From Stereum hirsutum FP-91666 SS1 (lineage: Eukaryota; Basidiomycota; Agaricomycetes; Russulales; Stereaceae): a stretch of 64,000 bases of DNA. Each line of letters opens with the position of its first letter. Within the stretch, counting starts at the first letter, position 1. Shown one piece after another: positions 24,078 through 35,096 of this stretch. A program made the translations under genes and the position numbers. The stretch spans positions 1,467,485 through 1,531,484 of the forward strand of contig NW_006763136.1 in NCBI RefSeq assembly GCF_000264905.1, given 5' to 3'. The notes under the pieces are model-generated. The model saw only the letters and a program-made list of their open reading frames with translations. It had not been told where the DNA came from and did not search any database.

Positions 24078-25174
24078 ATGACGAGCCAAGTACAGGCCCA
24101 CCAGGAACGCTCTGGTTCTGAGTCCGCCATTGGACCCATTGAAAAGGACCGAACTGTCCCAACTACACCCCAGGAGCACTCGCGTTTCTACTTTGATGAC
24201 GGGAACCTGGTCTTCTTGGTGAGCTACAGTGACGGTCTCCGCTATAAAGAACTCTTTTGATCCTGACCCTTTGTTGGATGCTTACAGATTGGCGATCGGC
24301 TCTACCGCCTTCACTCGTTCCTATTTACTGCACACTCTCCATCATTTCTAGAGAAACATTGTTCAAGTATCCAAGAGTCGACTGAGCTTGAGGTTGAACG
24401 ACCGTCTTTCGATCTCTTTCTCGAAGTATTGTACCACTCGTAAGGATGCCCGATTTGCTTCATTTCTTCGGAATTTTGCTCGCATAATCGTCTGATAAAC
24501 TTCGCCACAGACCTTTCGAGCAGTGGAATATCAATTCCATCGAAAAATGGATGATAGTATTTCACCTCGCCAGCTCGTGGAATTTCCCCACAATCCGTCG
24601 TCTCTGCATCTCCCAAGTCGCCTCCTTATCCGAGTCATCCCCATTGGACCTGATCACCCTCGCGGAAACCCATGGCGTCGAAGATTGGCTCGTACCAGCC
24701 TATGCTACCCTATGCCTTGCATCTGTCCCGATATCTTCGTTCGAAGCCGAAGAGCGTGGCATCCACACCGAACATTACCTCGCCATCTCCGCCCTCCGAG
24801 AAGACATAGATCGGGAATTCCCCCAAGCCTTACGTGACTATCTGATCTGTCCTGAATGTAGGGATGGGCAGATGCCGGAGTGTCCGGGGTGTGGGTCTGA
24901 TTTACCCGTAAGACTCGATTTTCCGGATCAAGACAGAGAGGAGGTTATGAAGAAGATCAAGATATCTATCTTCAATTCGACGAGGGGGAGGATACCGAGG
25001 AATGAGTATTCGAGGGACGACCAGGAAGCCTATGCGTGGTTCTATGGTGTACATCCTCAGGGTGACCCTAACTCGGAATTGAAGCCTACCCCAAAGCCGT
25101 ATTATTGTCAAGCTCGAGACGGTCGCAGTTCGCCGCCCTCGCCGCTGGACGATGGAGAAGGCAACCAAACGTGA
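24078..25174 (+). CDS. BTB/POZ-domain protein
   Basis: Three exons (24078-24218, 24288-24439, 24511-25174) give 318 aa. After ~35 residues, RFYFDDGNLVFLIGDRLYRLHSFLFTAHSPSF is the opening strand/helix of the BTB fold seen in the many basidiomycete BTB proteins, followed by PSFDLFLEVLYHS and the helical LITLAETHGVEDWLVPAY region. A CxxC...CxxC cluster (ICPEC ... CPGC) near residues 220-235 might bind zinc. BTB proteins are usually dimeric adaptors, often for cullin ligases; no target can be named. It is unusual only in being embedded between duplicated oxidase debris. Confidence 0.85.
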
Positions 25175-25554
25175 ACCCTAGATGCAGCGAAGAAGGTACT
25201 TGAACCCAAGGTCGCTCCTAGTATGTTATCACTTCTATTCGTTCGCGATATACCGTCTAACACCTTGATCTACGATATTGCTAGGTGTTCTACGTTTCTA
25301 ACAAATGGCTCGCTAGACGGCGCTCGTCGTAAAATGAGAGAAAGTATCTCTTGAGCACCTCCGTACTGATCGTGTACCATCACTCCATCCATATTTCTTC
25401 GTTTCGCGCTTCCATATGCGCGCTCTTGGTGAACATCAGATCTCATGTCTAGCAGTTTCAAAGGAGATGGTGTGTCCATGCGAGGAGGGGGACTACTTAG
25501 CCGTGTGGCGACGGCAAGAACGGCCCTCTCTTACTCCGAAAGCGTCGTTACAAA
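25175..25554. other. Intergenic region, nothing recognised
   Basis: This 380-bp stretch lies between the BTB gene and the oxidase-derived chimeric pseudogene. Short ORFs here lack support. Confidence 0.5.
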
Positions 25555-26030
25555 TAAACTGTACTGTAGTAGTGAACAAATATGGTCAGACTTGTGCAGA
25601 GTCTCCCCTCGCAGCCGCATCGGTGTTTACTCGGAGTCCGTCAACTTCTCGTTCACCTACGTCAAGTCTGACAGGAGACCCTTTTGAACTTTCCCTATCG
25701 ATGTCTCACCCTGTTCACCTTCACCCGACACTACTTCCCGTTTCAGCTCACCCACATTGACACGGCTCCTTCACTCTCCAACCTCCATCAACCACCACCC
25801 CTGGCACCTCTTCGCGCCACTAAACTCTACCGCCAACAGAACATGTTCCTCAAAGCTCAAAAGCGCGAGCTCCTCCGGTTTTGCCCACCTCGCGACCAAG
25901 CCTCCAGCTCCCTGCGCTGGTCCTACCCATACGAAATGTAGAAGAACAATGATAAGTGCGCAGGTAAGTCCGAATGAACCGGTCGATGTCCGTCCGTTCT
26001 GTCTTCGGCACCTGTAAGTCCTGATCGTGG
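25555..26030 (-). pseudogene. Chimeric oxidase pseudogene: GMC C-terminal piece joined to DAO N-terminal piece
   Basis: Reading the minus strand from 26030, the first ~105 bp match the C-terminal coding region of the GMC gene (DLQVPKTERTDIDRF, then the HCSSTFRMG active-site motif). At about 25926 the similarity switches to the DAO oxidase, covering the part equivalent to 47965-48310 of the intact gene (GLVAR ... through the QLTDSY region) down to ~25555. Indels break the frame. It cannot encode either enzyme. The DAO portion lacks the intron found in the transposon-split paralog. Confidence 0.8.
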
Positions 26031-26307
26031 TTGTAAGAATGATTCAAAAGTCATGGAGCATCACCACATAAGGATCGACAGAAATATCGAGCCAAAGCCA
26101 CCCAGGTCGTTCGCTGACCGAGCTGTTCTGACCTCAGAGTCAGGGGAATTGTTGCGTCCGAGTCGTCCTGAGTCGTCCTGAGTGGGGTGTCACGCTCGAA
26201 AGATGTCTAGAATGGTGTGATTGATACAACATATAGGAATACACCTCGTACCACGATAATATCCAGCAAGTCGAAATACATGTCCTTTATTCACTTCGAT
26301 CCGCTCC

Positions 26308-27063
26308 TCAGAGAAAATACTTCGGGTCCAAGGCGGCCAAGTTCGCACACTTGATCTCGCCCTCCATGACCAGCTCGCTAACGGCCTTCGCCGTCCCAGG
26401 TGCGTTACAGATGCCCTAAAAGAAGAAGAAAAATCAACAAAGAAAGGACCATGGCTCCTGCATAAGTATCACAATACGAATGCGAAAGGACCTACCCAGC
26501 AGGTATGTCCAGCGGCAACGACCAGACCTTTCACGCCTGGCACGTTTCCAATGATAGGTCCTCCTCCCGACTCAACAATCGGCAAATAACAAGCCTGCCT
26601 CTTCTCCACCTCGCCAATCACCTCACTCTTGATAACACCCGTCTGAGCGACCCACTCCCAGATCTCCTCGCAAGCGCGTTCGTCCACCTCAACGTCGTCG
26701 ACATTCGGAGGAAGCGCAACGCGAGTATCGCCTGGGCCACATACGTATATAGCAGGATCTGGTCGAGGATATATTTCGGGTGTCACTTCACGGGAACGTC
26801 CTGATGTTGGAAGGGCGATAGATGTGAAGAGGACGTAAGGTGAAATTGCGTCTGTTGGGAGGCTAGGTGGAGGTTTGATTACGATGCTGTGGGCGCGAGT
26901 GGCGGAAATGGGGAGGGAGGAGAGTAGGGTCGGAGACCAGGCTCCCGCGGCGAGGATGATGCAGTCTGCTTCGAGGGTCTGCTCCGTTGATATGATATCG
27001 TCTGAGACTGGGATGTAGCGTACTCCGGTGACTTGGCCAGATGTACTTTCTAGAGAGGTCACT
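26308..27063 (-). pseudogene. 3' half of DAO-family oxidase gene split by the transposon
   Basis: Exons 27063-26497 (approx.) and 26415-26308 encode VTSLES..., TLEADCIILAAGAWSP, EIYPRPDPAIYVCGPGD and GIIGN/GLVVAAGHTCWG-type C-terminal motifs ending KYFL-stop. This matches the C-terminal two-thirds of the intact enzyme at 47801-49225. Its N-terminal part is at 35091-35715 on the same strand; the 8-kb element lies between, with AGTGAC (minus strand) duplicated at the junctions. There are no other obvious lesions, so the gene was probably functional until the insertion. Confidence 0.9.
27058..27063. repeat. Target-site duplication, left (GTCACT)
   Basis: GTCACT directly precedes the element and is repeated at 35091-35096 directly after it. 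Confidence 0.9.
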
Positions 27064-27098
27064 CAGGAGGGTGGCGTATTGGTAGTGAGGTCCGATCC
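27064..27098 (+). repeat. Left terminal inverted repeat of the transposon
   Basis: CAGGAGGGTGGCG at the tip; 33 of 35 bases match the reverse complement of 35056-35090. Confidence 0.9.
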
Positions 27099-27240
27099 TC
27101 ATGTGTACAGATTTTGCTGCAAATACGAAGCGAGGTCTGATCCTATGTGTACACAAATGGCCCGTATTCGCTGTCTGGTCCGATCTTGTGTGCGTACGGA
27201 AGCTCGGCATGATATTCGAGGTCCGATCCCCATGTGTACC
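27087..27240 (+). repeat. Left subterminal repeats GAGGTCCGATCC
   Basis: Four copies start at about 27087, 27132, 27175 (variant TGGTCCGATCTT) and 27218, each followed by a TGTGTAC/TGCGTAC word. Spacing is ~43-45 bp. These are likely transposase-binding sites (inference). Confidence 0.75.
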
Positions 27241-27889
27241 GCTTCTTCTCAGGGCCGCGTCGCTTCCCCAACGTCGCTCACCATCATCAAGGCCGACGAT
27301 GCGTCGCGTCGTCGGCCATGATGTTCTCCCGGCGGCGGTGAACTTGGAATGTTGAATCTTCTTATCTGCCCTTTTCGTGACTGTGGCCCTCGGCATTGTC
27401 AGTTCTGACCGTGTTCTAAGACTGTTTAATGCCCTGCTCAGTGAGCTGGAGGTTCAATCTTTTCTTCCAGTCACCACTCGGGATCGATGTCTGTTCGTGC
27501 AGACATGGCTAGCCTCTGGACCCTGCTTTGCTTGAAAATTCAAGGCCACAATGGTCGCTCATTAACCGGGCGAACCAGGGACACGTCGTTATGCTGAGAT
27601 ATGCACAGTGCTTCGAAAGGTGTGTTTTTGATATTTCCGGCCAGAATAACTCCGCACTACATGGTCCTGCGTTTGTTCTGATCCAATGAACGGTCTCGCT
27701 CGATCTTACTGGGTCTCAGATTTATTGATGCTCTTTTTTCGGACCGTAGTTGGCCGACTCCTATCGTCCAAGGTTCTTCATCTTCCCCCCCATAACGAAC
27801 CCAACACTCTCAACCACTATCACATTCTTGCCCACTCCTCAACTCTTTATTCAACCTCAACAGAAACAACCAACCCCACCCGACTCAGA

Positions 27890-30800
27890 ATGGGTCGGAA
27901 GAAGAGTAAGTGACGCTCGGACATGTTTTCCCAACGTTGATGCTGATCACATACTCCAGCTCAGCGTTCATATCGTCGACCCGAGCTTCGACGCTACTGG
28001 CTCCCCTCTCAGTCCATTCTTTGGTACTACAAGGAGCTCTACAACTACCTCATTCGCATCTTTTTAGCCCTCATCCTCTTCGCCTCCGCATCCCCTACGC
28101 TCAGCGGTCTACGTGCAGTAGCAGCCGTCAATAACTGGAGCAATGAGGATGCGGCAGTCGTTTCTACCTTCTTCCTGTTTTACATCATGGCACTCAGTAT
28201 CTGCTGGCGTAAGTTTTCACAAACATTGCACATATTTCTAGGAAACTGACTGGCCGCTCAGTCCATACAGTTCTACCTCTCGGACTCAAGATCGAGCAAG
28301 TATTTCGACCACCAAAACGGCATGGACGCGGTCATTGGACTCAGATGAAGCGCACTAAGTTCTGCGGGCTGGTATACGACGACCCGTTCTGGTTGTTGTA
28401 CTTCTCGCCGCCCATCACTTCTACGCCGTCATCTCCGACGGAGGACATCTTCTCGAAGTATCTGAATTTTGCCTGGGATGAAGCCCCCGATATCATCGAC
28501 ATAGCCCACGTTTGCCCGGACATCAATCAGGACGCCCTCGCACGCGACGTCCTCGACGTATTCTGGTCACATTCCGAACCAGATCGCGCGACCATCATCG
28601 ACGACATCTACGCTATCTACTACAATTATCATCGCCCCTCCATTCCAAACGATCCCGAATCCGGGCCCTACCTCCAAACCCGCCTGCATTACCAGCATCT
28701 GTCACGGCCATTTCCAATGTTTGTTGGCGGTGGTCCCTTACCCGCCACTAATATCGTCCCAAGTGCCTGTGTCCCATCGCCGCCTATCGATATATCAGAC
28801 TCTGGATCAGAGCAGGAGATGGACATCGGGGACATCGGCTTCAAGTCAGAGGAGTGGATTGGTCGTGGGTTAGTATGGAACGATAGCCTGCCCACCGTTG
28901 TCAAGACCGCGTGCCGGCTTACGCTTCGAGTTCCTACCGAAATGAACGTCCTGTTCGTACCCGCGCTATCGACCTCCGTCTCCGCAATCCTATCGCGCGG
29001 CATTTTCGACAGCATGCCCACAGTTCGAACGGACGCATTCCCTGCACCTACCTACTCCCCTCTCCCTCCCGATCCTCTCGATATCACCGCTCACACAATC
29101 GACGAACACCTTGAATTCGTCCTCGCGGCTCTTCCCTACCGGTGCCTTCTCCGTGACACCGTCCAAACTACATGGTTGTCTGGTTCGCAATCCATCTCAA
29201 TTCTCGGTCGACTCTACCCGCTGTGGGTCGTGCGGCTCCTTGAGGACCTCGATATTTTCGTCCAGAAGCGTGGGGCATGGCTTCGCTGTGGTGTATGGCT
29301 CGACCGCCTCGAGATCGATTCTGATCTCCCAGCCGAAGTCCTCGAAATCATCCAAGAATGCCGCCTGTCGTGGAGCCGTGTTCCCTATAACTCGGTCGTT
29401 CCTTCTCTTTCGGAAGGGCTCACTCTTCAAACACGTGACCTCGCAATCCTTCTCGGCTCCGACTGGTTGAATGATGAACTCATTGATGCCGGCGCTCAGT
29501 ATGTCCGTCACTGCTTAGCACCAAGCTCGCGCATCGGTATTGCCAGCTGCCTTCTCCCATCCACCATCGCCAATGTGCGTTCAACTCAGGTCCACCGCCT
29601 TGATCGTTCTGTCAACTCCGCCCTCGAGTCTCGCATCGCCAGTGGGTCACTCGAACAGCTTTGGATCCCCGTAAATGTACGCAACTCTCACTGGACCCTC
29701 CTAAAGATCGACTTCATCTCTCGAACCTTGGAGTACGGAGATTCCCTCTCACCGCAGGCAGCTATTCCGGATCCCATGAAGTCGAACATCCTTTGGTGGT
29801 TGGAAGAAGTTCTTCCCACCGGTGTCTCGTCATTCCAGGAACGGCCACCCTCTTTCCATGTCCCGGAGCAGAAAGACTCGCATTCCTGCGGTGTGGTCGT
29901 ACTCTCGACGCTATCGTCAAGCCTTCTCGGACTTCCACCGTGGTCACAGGATACTCACGCTACGATGAGGATGGAGCTTTATCTGAATTTAATCAAGCCA
30001 TTTATAGACGATGGGTATGATGTCAGTAGTCTTCTTACCAACGTCAAGTGTTCTCCGTTAATTAATCATGGCATCTAGATCGACGACGTTGACTTTGATG
30101 ATGATATGGTCATTCCGTCCCATTCTACGTCTATCTTCGAAGCTCCGTCCTCTATCAATGACGTGCCCTCGGATACCTGGACAGACGTCGGCGCCGCGTT
30201 ACCATCTCATAGTTCGGTCTCAGATGCGCCTTCAGCAGACTCAGCATTTGACGACTTTATCCCCGACGAGTTCGAGTCTGTGGCACCCGGTGACAATGCG
30301 CCCCCACCCTCATCTGATGGCGACGATCTCGCATCCGCTTTCGGAAGCCACTCTTCGTCTGATTTCTCCTGGCCAGACTCCGATTCCCCTGACAAACCAT
30401 ACACAGTTTCCGGCTCGAAGCGCACGTTCGCTACAGCCGCTCTCCACTCATCAGACGAGGAAGCAACGTCCCAAGCCCCGATATTAAATTCCAAACGCTC
30501 TCGTCGATCCTCACCACGGGTCTCCAGTTCAGACGAAGAGTTTTCCGACTCACACGATGCTTCTTCAAAGCGGCCTCCAGGCTCACGCAAGATTGGCTCT
30601 TCATGGGACAAGCAGAAGGCTCTTCGCAATCTCGCCAGCACCCGGAACACTTCGCTCGATCTATCTAATCCAAAGCTTCGCAACTTTCGGCAGAAGATCC
30701 TCGAGGATGATCCCCTCGCTGAGTTCGATAACCGGAATGCGCGGTGGGTTAGGTGTTCTGCATGTGGATCCCCCGTAGTCATGCGCTTGCTTTACGACGT

Positions 30801-33800
30801 TCTCCATTGGAAGAACCATCGCAAGACTCGCAAGTGTCAGCGCCACCAGCAAAGCAGTATTCGTTCTTCGTCGCTGTTCGCACTCGGTTTCACTCGAGAC
30901 AGCCCGAAACCACCACCGACTCCTTCTACCTTCTCGCAATCCTCCGCCGGTGAATCATCTAAGTCAGGACGAACGGGCCGCCCAGTCGTCCAACCACAGA
31001 AGATACAATCCGCGTTGATGACGCTCGTCGTGCCAGCTCCTTGTCCTGGCCTCACTAGCCAGTCCAATACACGGGTCCAACAATATCTCAGTCGCTCTTC
31101 AGCCGCTGGGGGTGGCGCTCCTTCTCGTCCTCGTCTCGCCATGGACATGTTCAACGGGTCCAGCTACTCCGACCTGAACGCGAAGCAGAAGAAGATGGTT
31201 CTCCAGAAGGAGTCCATGCTTCTCGTGTGGCGTAATCTCCATAACCTGCAGGCTGTCTATTCGACCAAGTGCCTCAAGGATGTGAAGACCGCACGCCCCA
31301 ATGGTGATCCCTTGCCCTGTGCCAACTGCTCCGCTCTCCTCTCCATCCATAGCTTCCAGAACGCACTCAATCGGCCTGTTCCAGAGGAGGATAATATGAA
31401 GTTCGTTCCGCATGCGCATCGCAACGACGATCTTGGCGAACTATATCTCAAGCATCGCGGGCTTCGAACACTTGTGGAGGTCGACGATGGTCGATCGCCG
31501 TGGTTGAAGTTCGCCCAGGGTGCAGTCAGTGGAGAGTACGATTCACAAGGGGTTGTGTTAGGGATGGTAGAGGCACTGGTGAAGCGAAGTGAGCGGTTGA
31601 GGAGAGGGAAGAGCTTGAAGAATATGTCGTACGACGGGGCTTTCAATGATTTTTGTAATATTCTCGCCTCCACATCCCCTCGCGCATACAATACTTTTCG
31701 TCACCATTTTGGAGGCCGTGGATTGCGCAATATTCGGTGAGCATTACTCTTTAGCTTCGCCTGATAAAATCTCTAATATTTTGCGTTCTAGTGAACATCG
31801 TTCCAAGTTGCCGCGATTCTCGCCTGGCATCTCCGCCGTCAACATCGAGCTTGCCAAGGCCGTTCTAGAGTCGTATGGCTATTCCGGGCCTATAAGTCTT
31901 GCTTGGGACGATACGGCTATGGAGGCCGCGCTCCAAGCATATAAGGAGTCCGGGGATGCATGGCTGGTTGTCGGTGGCACGGGGGACATAGTCCGTGTCT
32001 CATCTCATGAAGCTCTCGAAGAGGTTTTCAAGGACGCGAAGATAAAACCGGGAAAGCTGGTTCGTAGCTGAACCACCTTTCATACCCTACATATACTGAC
32101 TTCTCTACACATCAGCTTCGAGTTTATTGCATAGTCGTTCCTCTCCAGAAGGTTCCACAGATACCGATCGCCGCTGTGTGCCGCGCAGGGACCGACCGCG
32201 CACAAGCCCTGAAGTCTATGCATTTTGAGATAACCACCCTCCTTCATAACGTCAATCTTCACCCTGTCTCTCTCGCTTCTGATGGCTCCGAGATCGAGCG
32301 GGCGACGCAACGTCTCATTGCACAGTCAGCGACGGCCGAGTGGACCTACACTATCACCAACACCGAGAAGAATTGCGACATCCACCTCCGCATCCCCCTC
32401 TTCCACGAATATCCTGCTGTTGTCGTACAAGACTCCAAACACGCGATGAAGACGGCTCGTAATCAACTCCTTTCCGGTGCTCGACTACTTGTAATGGGAG
32501 ATTACCCTCTGCATTTCGCTCAGCTTCGTGACATCGCGATGAACCCCAGGTCTCCCCTCCAGACTCGCGATGTCATCAACGTCGATAAACAACATGACGG
32601 TGCGGCGGCGCGTCTCCTTTCTGGAGAGACTCTCGAGTTCCTCATCTCCGATTTCCCTAGGTACCGTGGCCTGGCCACATACCTCTTCGTCCTTGGCGAT
32701 ATGATCGATGCGTGGCAGAATCGGAGCCTCCCACACATCGAGCGCATTAGGATGGTCTTACGTGCACGTTTTTTTCTAATGGCGTGGCGTACACATATTG
32801 TTCGTCACCCTGACTACGACGTCCATGTTCACTTCATCTCTCGAGGATCGTTCGACATCTTTCTTACCATCTGTGACTCTCTTCTTTCCCTTATCCTTGT
32901 GTACCGGAAATTCTATTCAACGTACCCACTTCTTCCATGGCTCCATTCGACAGAGCCCTGTGAGCACCTTTTTGGTGTTCTCAGACAGCTCAAGGCTGAC
33001 TTCACCTACACCGACTTTCTGTATCTCTATCCGAAACTCACGGTACTGCTCATGGGAGCTTTCAATAATCTCACCCCCGAACAGAAGGCTCAGCACACAT
33101 CAGCCGGCTATAATCACACTTACTTCAAGGCCGACGACATCAATATCAGCGCGCTCATGGAATTTCCCGACGACGAGAAGATTCACACAGCCTCCCGCCT
33201 CGCTGTTGAAGATGTCGAACAACTTCTCAAGGCCGTGGGTGTCGATGCAGGCAGCATGCTTTCTCAGTACCGGCCACCACCGTCCTACCTGCCTGAGCCC
33301 GTCCCATACAATGCTCCGCCATCTGTTCCCGGTCTACGCGCTCCCAGTACCCTCGCCGAGCTCCTCTATCTCTACAAAGGCTCCTCCGTTCCTGCCCGTG
33401 ACGAAAAGGCTATGGAAGTCTGTGAATTCGCCATCGCAGCCGAAGCTGTAAACTCTACCAATGCTATGTGAGTACTCATCATACACCTGGGCCTCAATTT
33501 TCGAGTTTGACGCTCTATTCCAACAGCATTTCCCTTCCCGACTCCTCAGAGTTGGACCTGTTCCAGGTATCCAGCGGGATAGACGAAGTCCTATCTGCCG
33601 CTATCCCCACATCTTCATCTGTACGTCGTTCTGCGCGACTTATATCAATCTTATATACCAGCTCATCTTCCATAATCTTCTAGTCAACTCTGGAGGGACC
33701 TCTCGTACTCCTCGACGATAGCCATCTTCTCTGCAAGGATGTAGCCGTTGCGCTCCGAAAACGCCATCAGCCAAAGTTCACTACACAGGCTATACGGAAA

Positions 33801-34768
33801 ATTGGCCGCCTCTCCAATGTCCTCGCCGCCAAAGATAGTTCCGTTACTGGGGCTTCTCAGGAGACCACTCTGCGGGAAGCTCTTATTAAGAAACTGGCGG
33901 CCTATCTCCCTAAGGACTCGTCGACATCAGTCTCTGGTGTCGAGCGCCGTGTTAGGCACACCGGGACTTTCACGCGCGATTCGATCGGCGACTCAGTGGT
34001 TCGTAATCGAAACAAGACCGCTCTTCGTGAAGTCAAGGCTATGGTAAGCTGCCAATTCCGCTACTTCTTTGTCATGACTCCTGGCTAATTTGTATCTCTG
34101 CTTCTAGGAGCTCATTCGTCACCGCGAATCCGCATTTGCTCACCTCAAGCTCGTCAACGATTACTTGCACACTGCGCAGGTATCGGACCTCAATATCCTC
34201 TCCCCCGGTCAGTTCATCATCTGCGCACACCCAACGCAGCCGAGTATCGTCATCGGTGAAGGTAAGGTCATTCACTGGCTATATGTATTATTTGAGAACC
34301 TGATTCATCGTGTCCTTCTTTGCTACAGTGATCACTATGTACAGCAAGAGCTCGGCGCGTGCGGCGAATCACGATTGGGTGGCCCGTCTTAACAATATCG
34401 GAGTGGCGTCTTATATCAATATTCAGGTGTACGCTCCTCTATACCCCGGCGCTCACCTGCTATCCTCCGTGTCCTGCCCTTCCCTTCGGAGCGCGACTTT
34501 TCTTCGTGTTCCTCCATCACATGTCATCCTCTCTCTGGGGGCGTATACCCCAAACTTTGTGCGTCAAGAGGTTGTCGGGATCACCCCGATCACCCTCGTC
34601 ACACTTTGTCCGATCTCTGGTGCTTTACTCGAGCTCGTCCAGATTCGGCGATTACAGTTCCGGTCAGCTGTGCAGGAGGTTCTGGCACTGATCAGTAAAG
34701 CAAAGAAGAAGGTCCCTAGCGCTGAGGAGAGCGAGGGGGAGGGGGAGGATCACGATGCTGAGTCGTAG
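27890..34768 (+). CDS. Transposon-encoded fusion of Ulp1/C48-type cysteine protease and transposase
   Basis: Ten in-phase exons give 2,116 aa: 27890-27905, 27960-28208, 28262-30021, 30079-31736, 31792-32059, 32116-33467, 33527-33620, 33684-34043, 34108-34261, 34329-34768. Residues ~480-650 are a SUMO-protease-like domain (WLNDELIDAGAQYV; NSHWTLL with His565; YGDS with Asp582; DSHSCG with Cys631). Cys/His clusters at ~901-930 (RCSACG ... KNHRKTRKC) and ~1089 may bind zinc. Residues ~1230-1650 form the transposase: WDDTAME, ASDGSEIERATQ (Asp1373), VQDSKHAMKTARN (Asp1423), INVDKQHDGAAARLLS and TEPCEHLFG (Glu1600) are candidate catalytic or core motifs. The C-terminus is acidic. The first ~115 residues are oddly hydrophobic; ATG 28345 in exon 3 is an alternative start. 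Confidence 0.85.
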
Positions 34769-34861
34769 CCCTCTGAATCGGTGCTTGGAGTCATTACTAT
34801 CTGTTACTTCTTTACTTGTTGTTACCCAATTATGTCTGTGCGTACAGGAAGTCTATTGTAT

Positions 34862-35055
34862 GAGGTCCGATCCATTTATGTGTACAGAAACATCAAGGCA
34901 GAAGGTCTCATCAGAACGTGCGTACAAAGAGCACCTGAAATGAGGTCCGATCTCGTATGAGTACTGAGACCACCCATTTATGGTATACCCGATCCGTATG
35001 AGTACTCATTTCTCCCAAAAAGTAGAGTACAGATCCGCAAAAAATTCGAACTTTT
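34862..35055 (+). repeat. Right subterminal repeats GAGGTCCGATC
   Basis: Direct copies at about 34862 and 34942, and a weaker CCCGATCCGTATGAGTAC near 34988, precede the inverted copy inside the right TIR. Some are followed by TGTGTAC or TGAGTAC words like those at the left end. Confidence 0.7.
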
Positions 35056-35090
35056 GGATCGGACCTCTTTACCAATACGCCACCCTCCTG
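35056..35090 (-). repeat. Right terminal inverted repeat of the transposon
   Basis: Reverse complement begins CAGGAGGGTGGCG and matches the left TIR except at two adjacent bases. Confidence 0.9.
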
Positions 35091-35096
35091 GTCACT
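35091..35096. repeat. Target-site duplication, right (GTCACT)
   Basis: Identical to 27058-27063. Collapsing the element and one copy restores a continuous reading frame in the DAO gene. Confidence 0.9.

Larger units (their letters stand above)
27064..35090 (+). mobile_element. Complete 8,027-bp DNA transposon with Ulp1-protease/transposase gene
   Basis: It is bounded by a 6-bp target duplication (GTCACT) and by ~35-bp terminal inverted repeats (left 27064-27098, right 35056-35090, CAGGAGGGTGGCG outermost) with two mismatches at positions 22-23. Subterminal GAGGTCCGATCC-type repeats lie inside both ends. One long gene on the + strand has no stop or frameshift in the assembled exons, so the copy looks autonomous and recent. 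It interrupts a DAO oxidase coding exon. The superfamily is not settled: the transposase type and protease fusion recall fungal elements such as KDZ-like ones, but the short TIR/6-bp TSD combination needs comparison. Confidence 0.93.
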
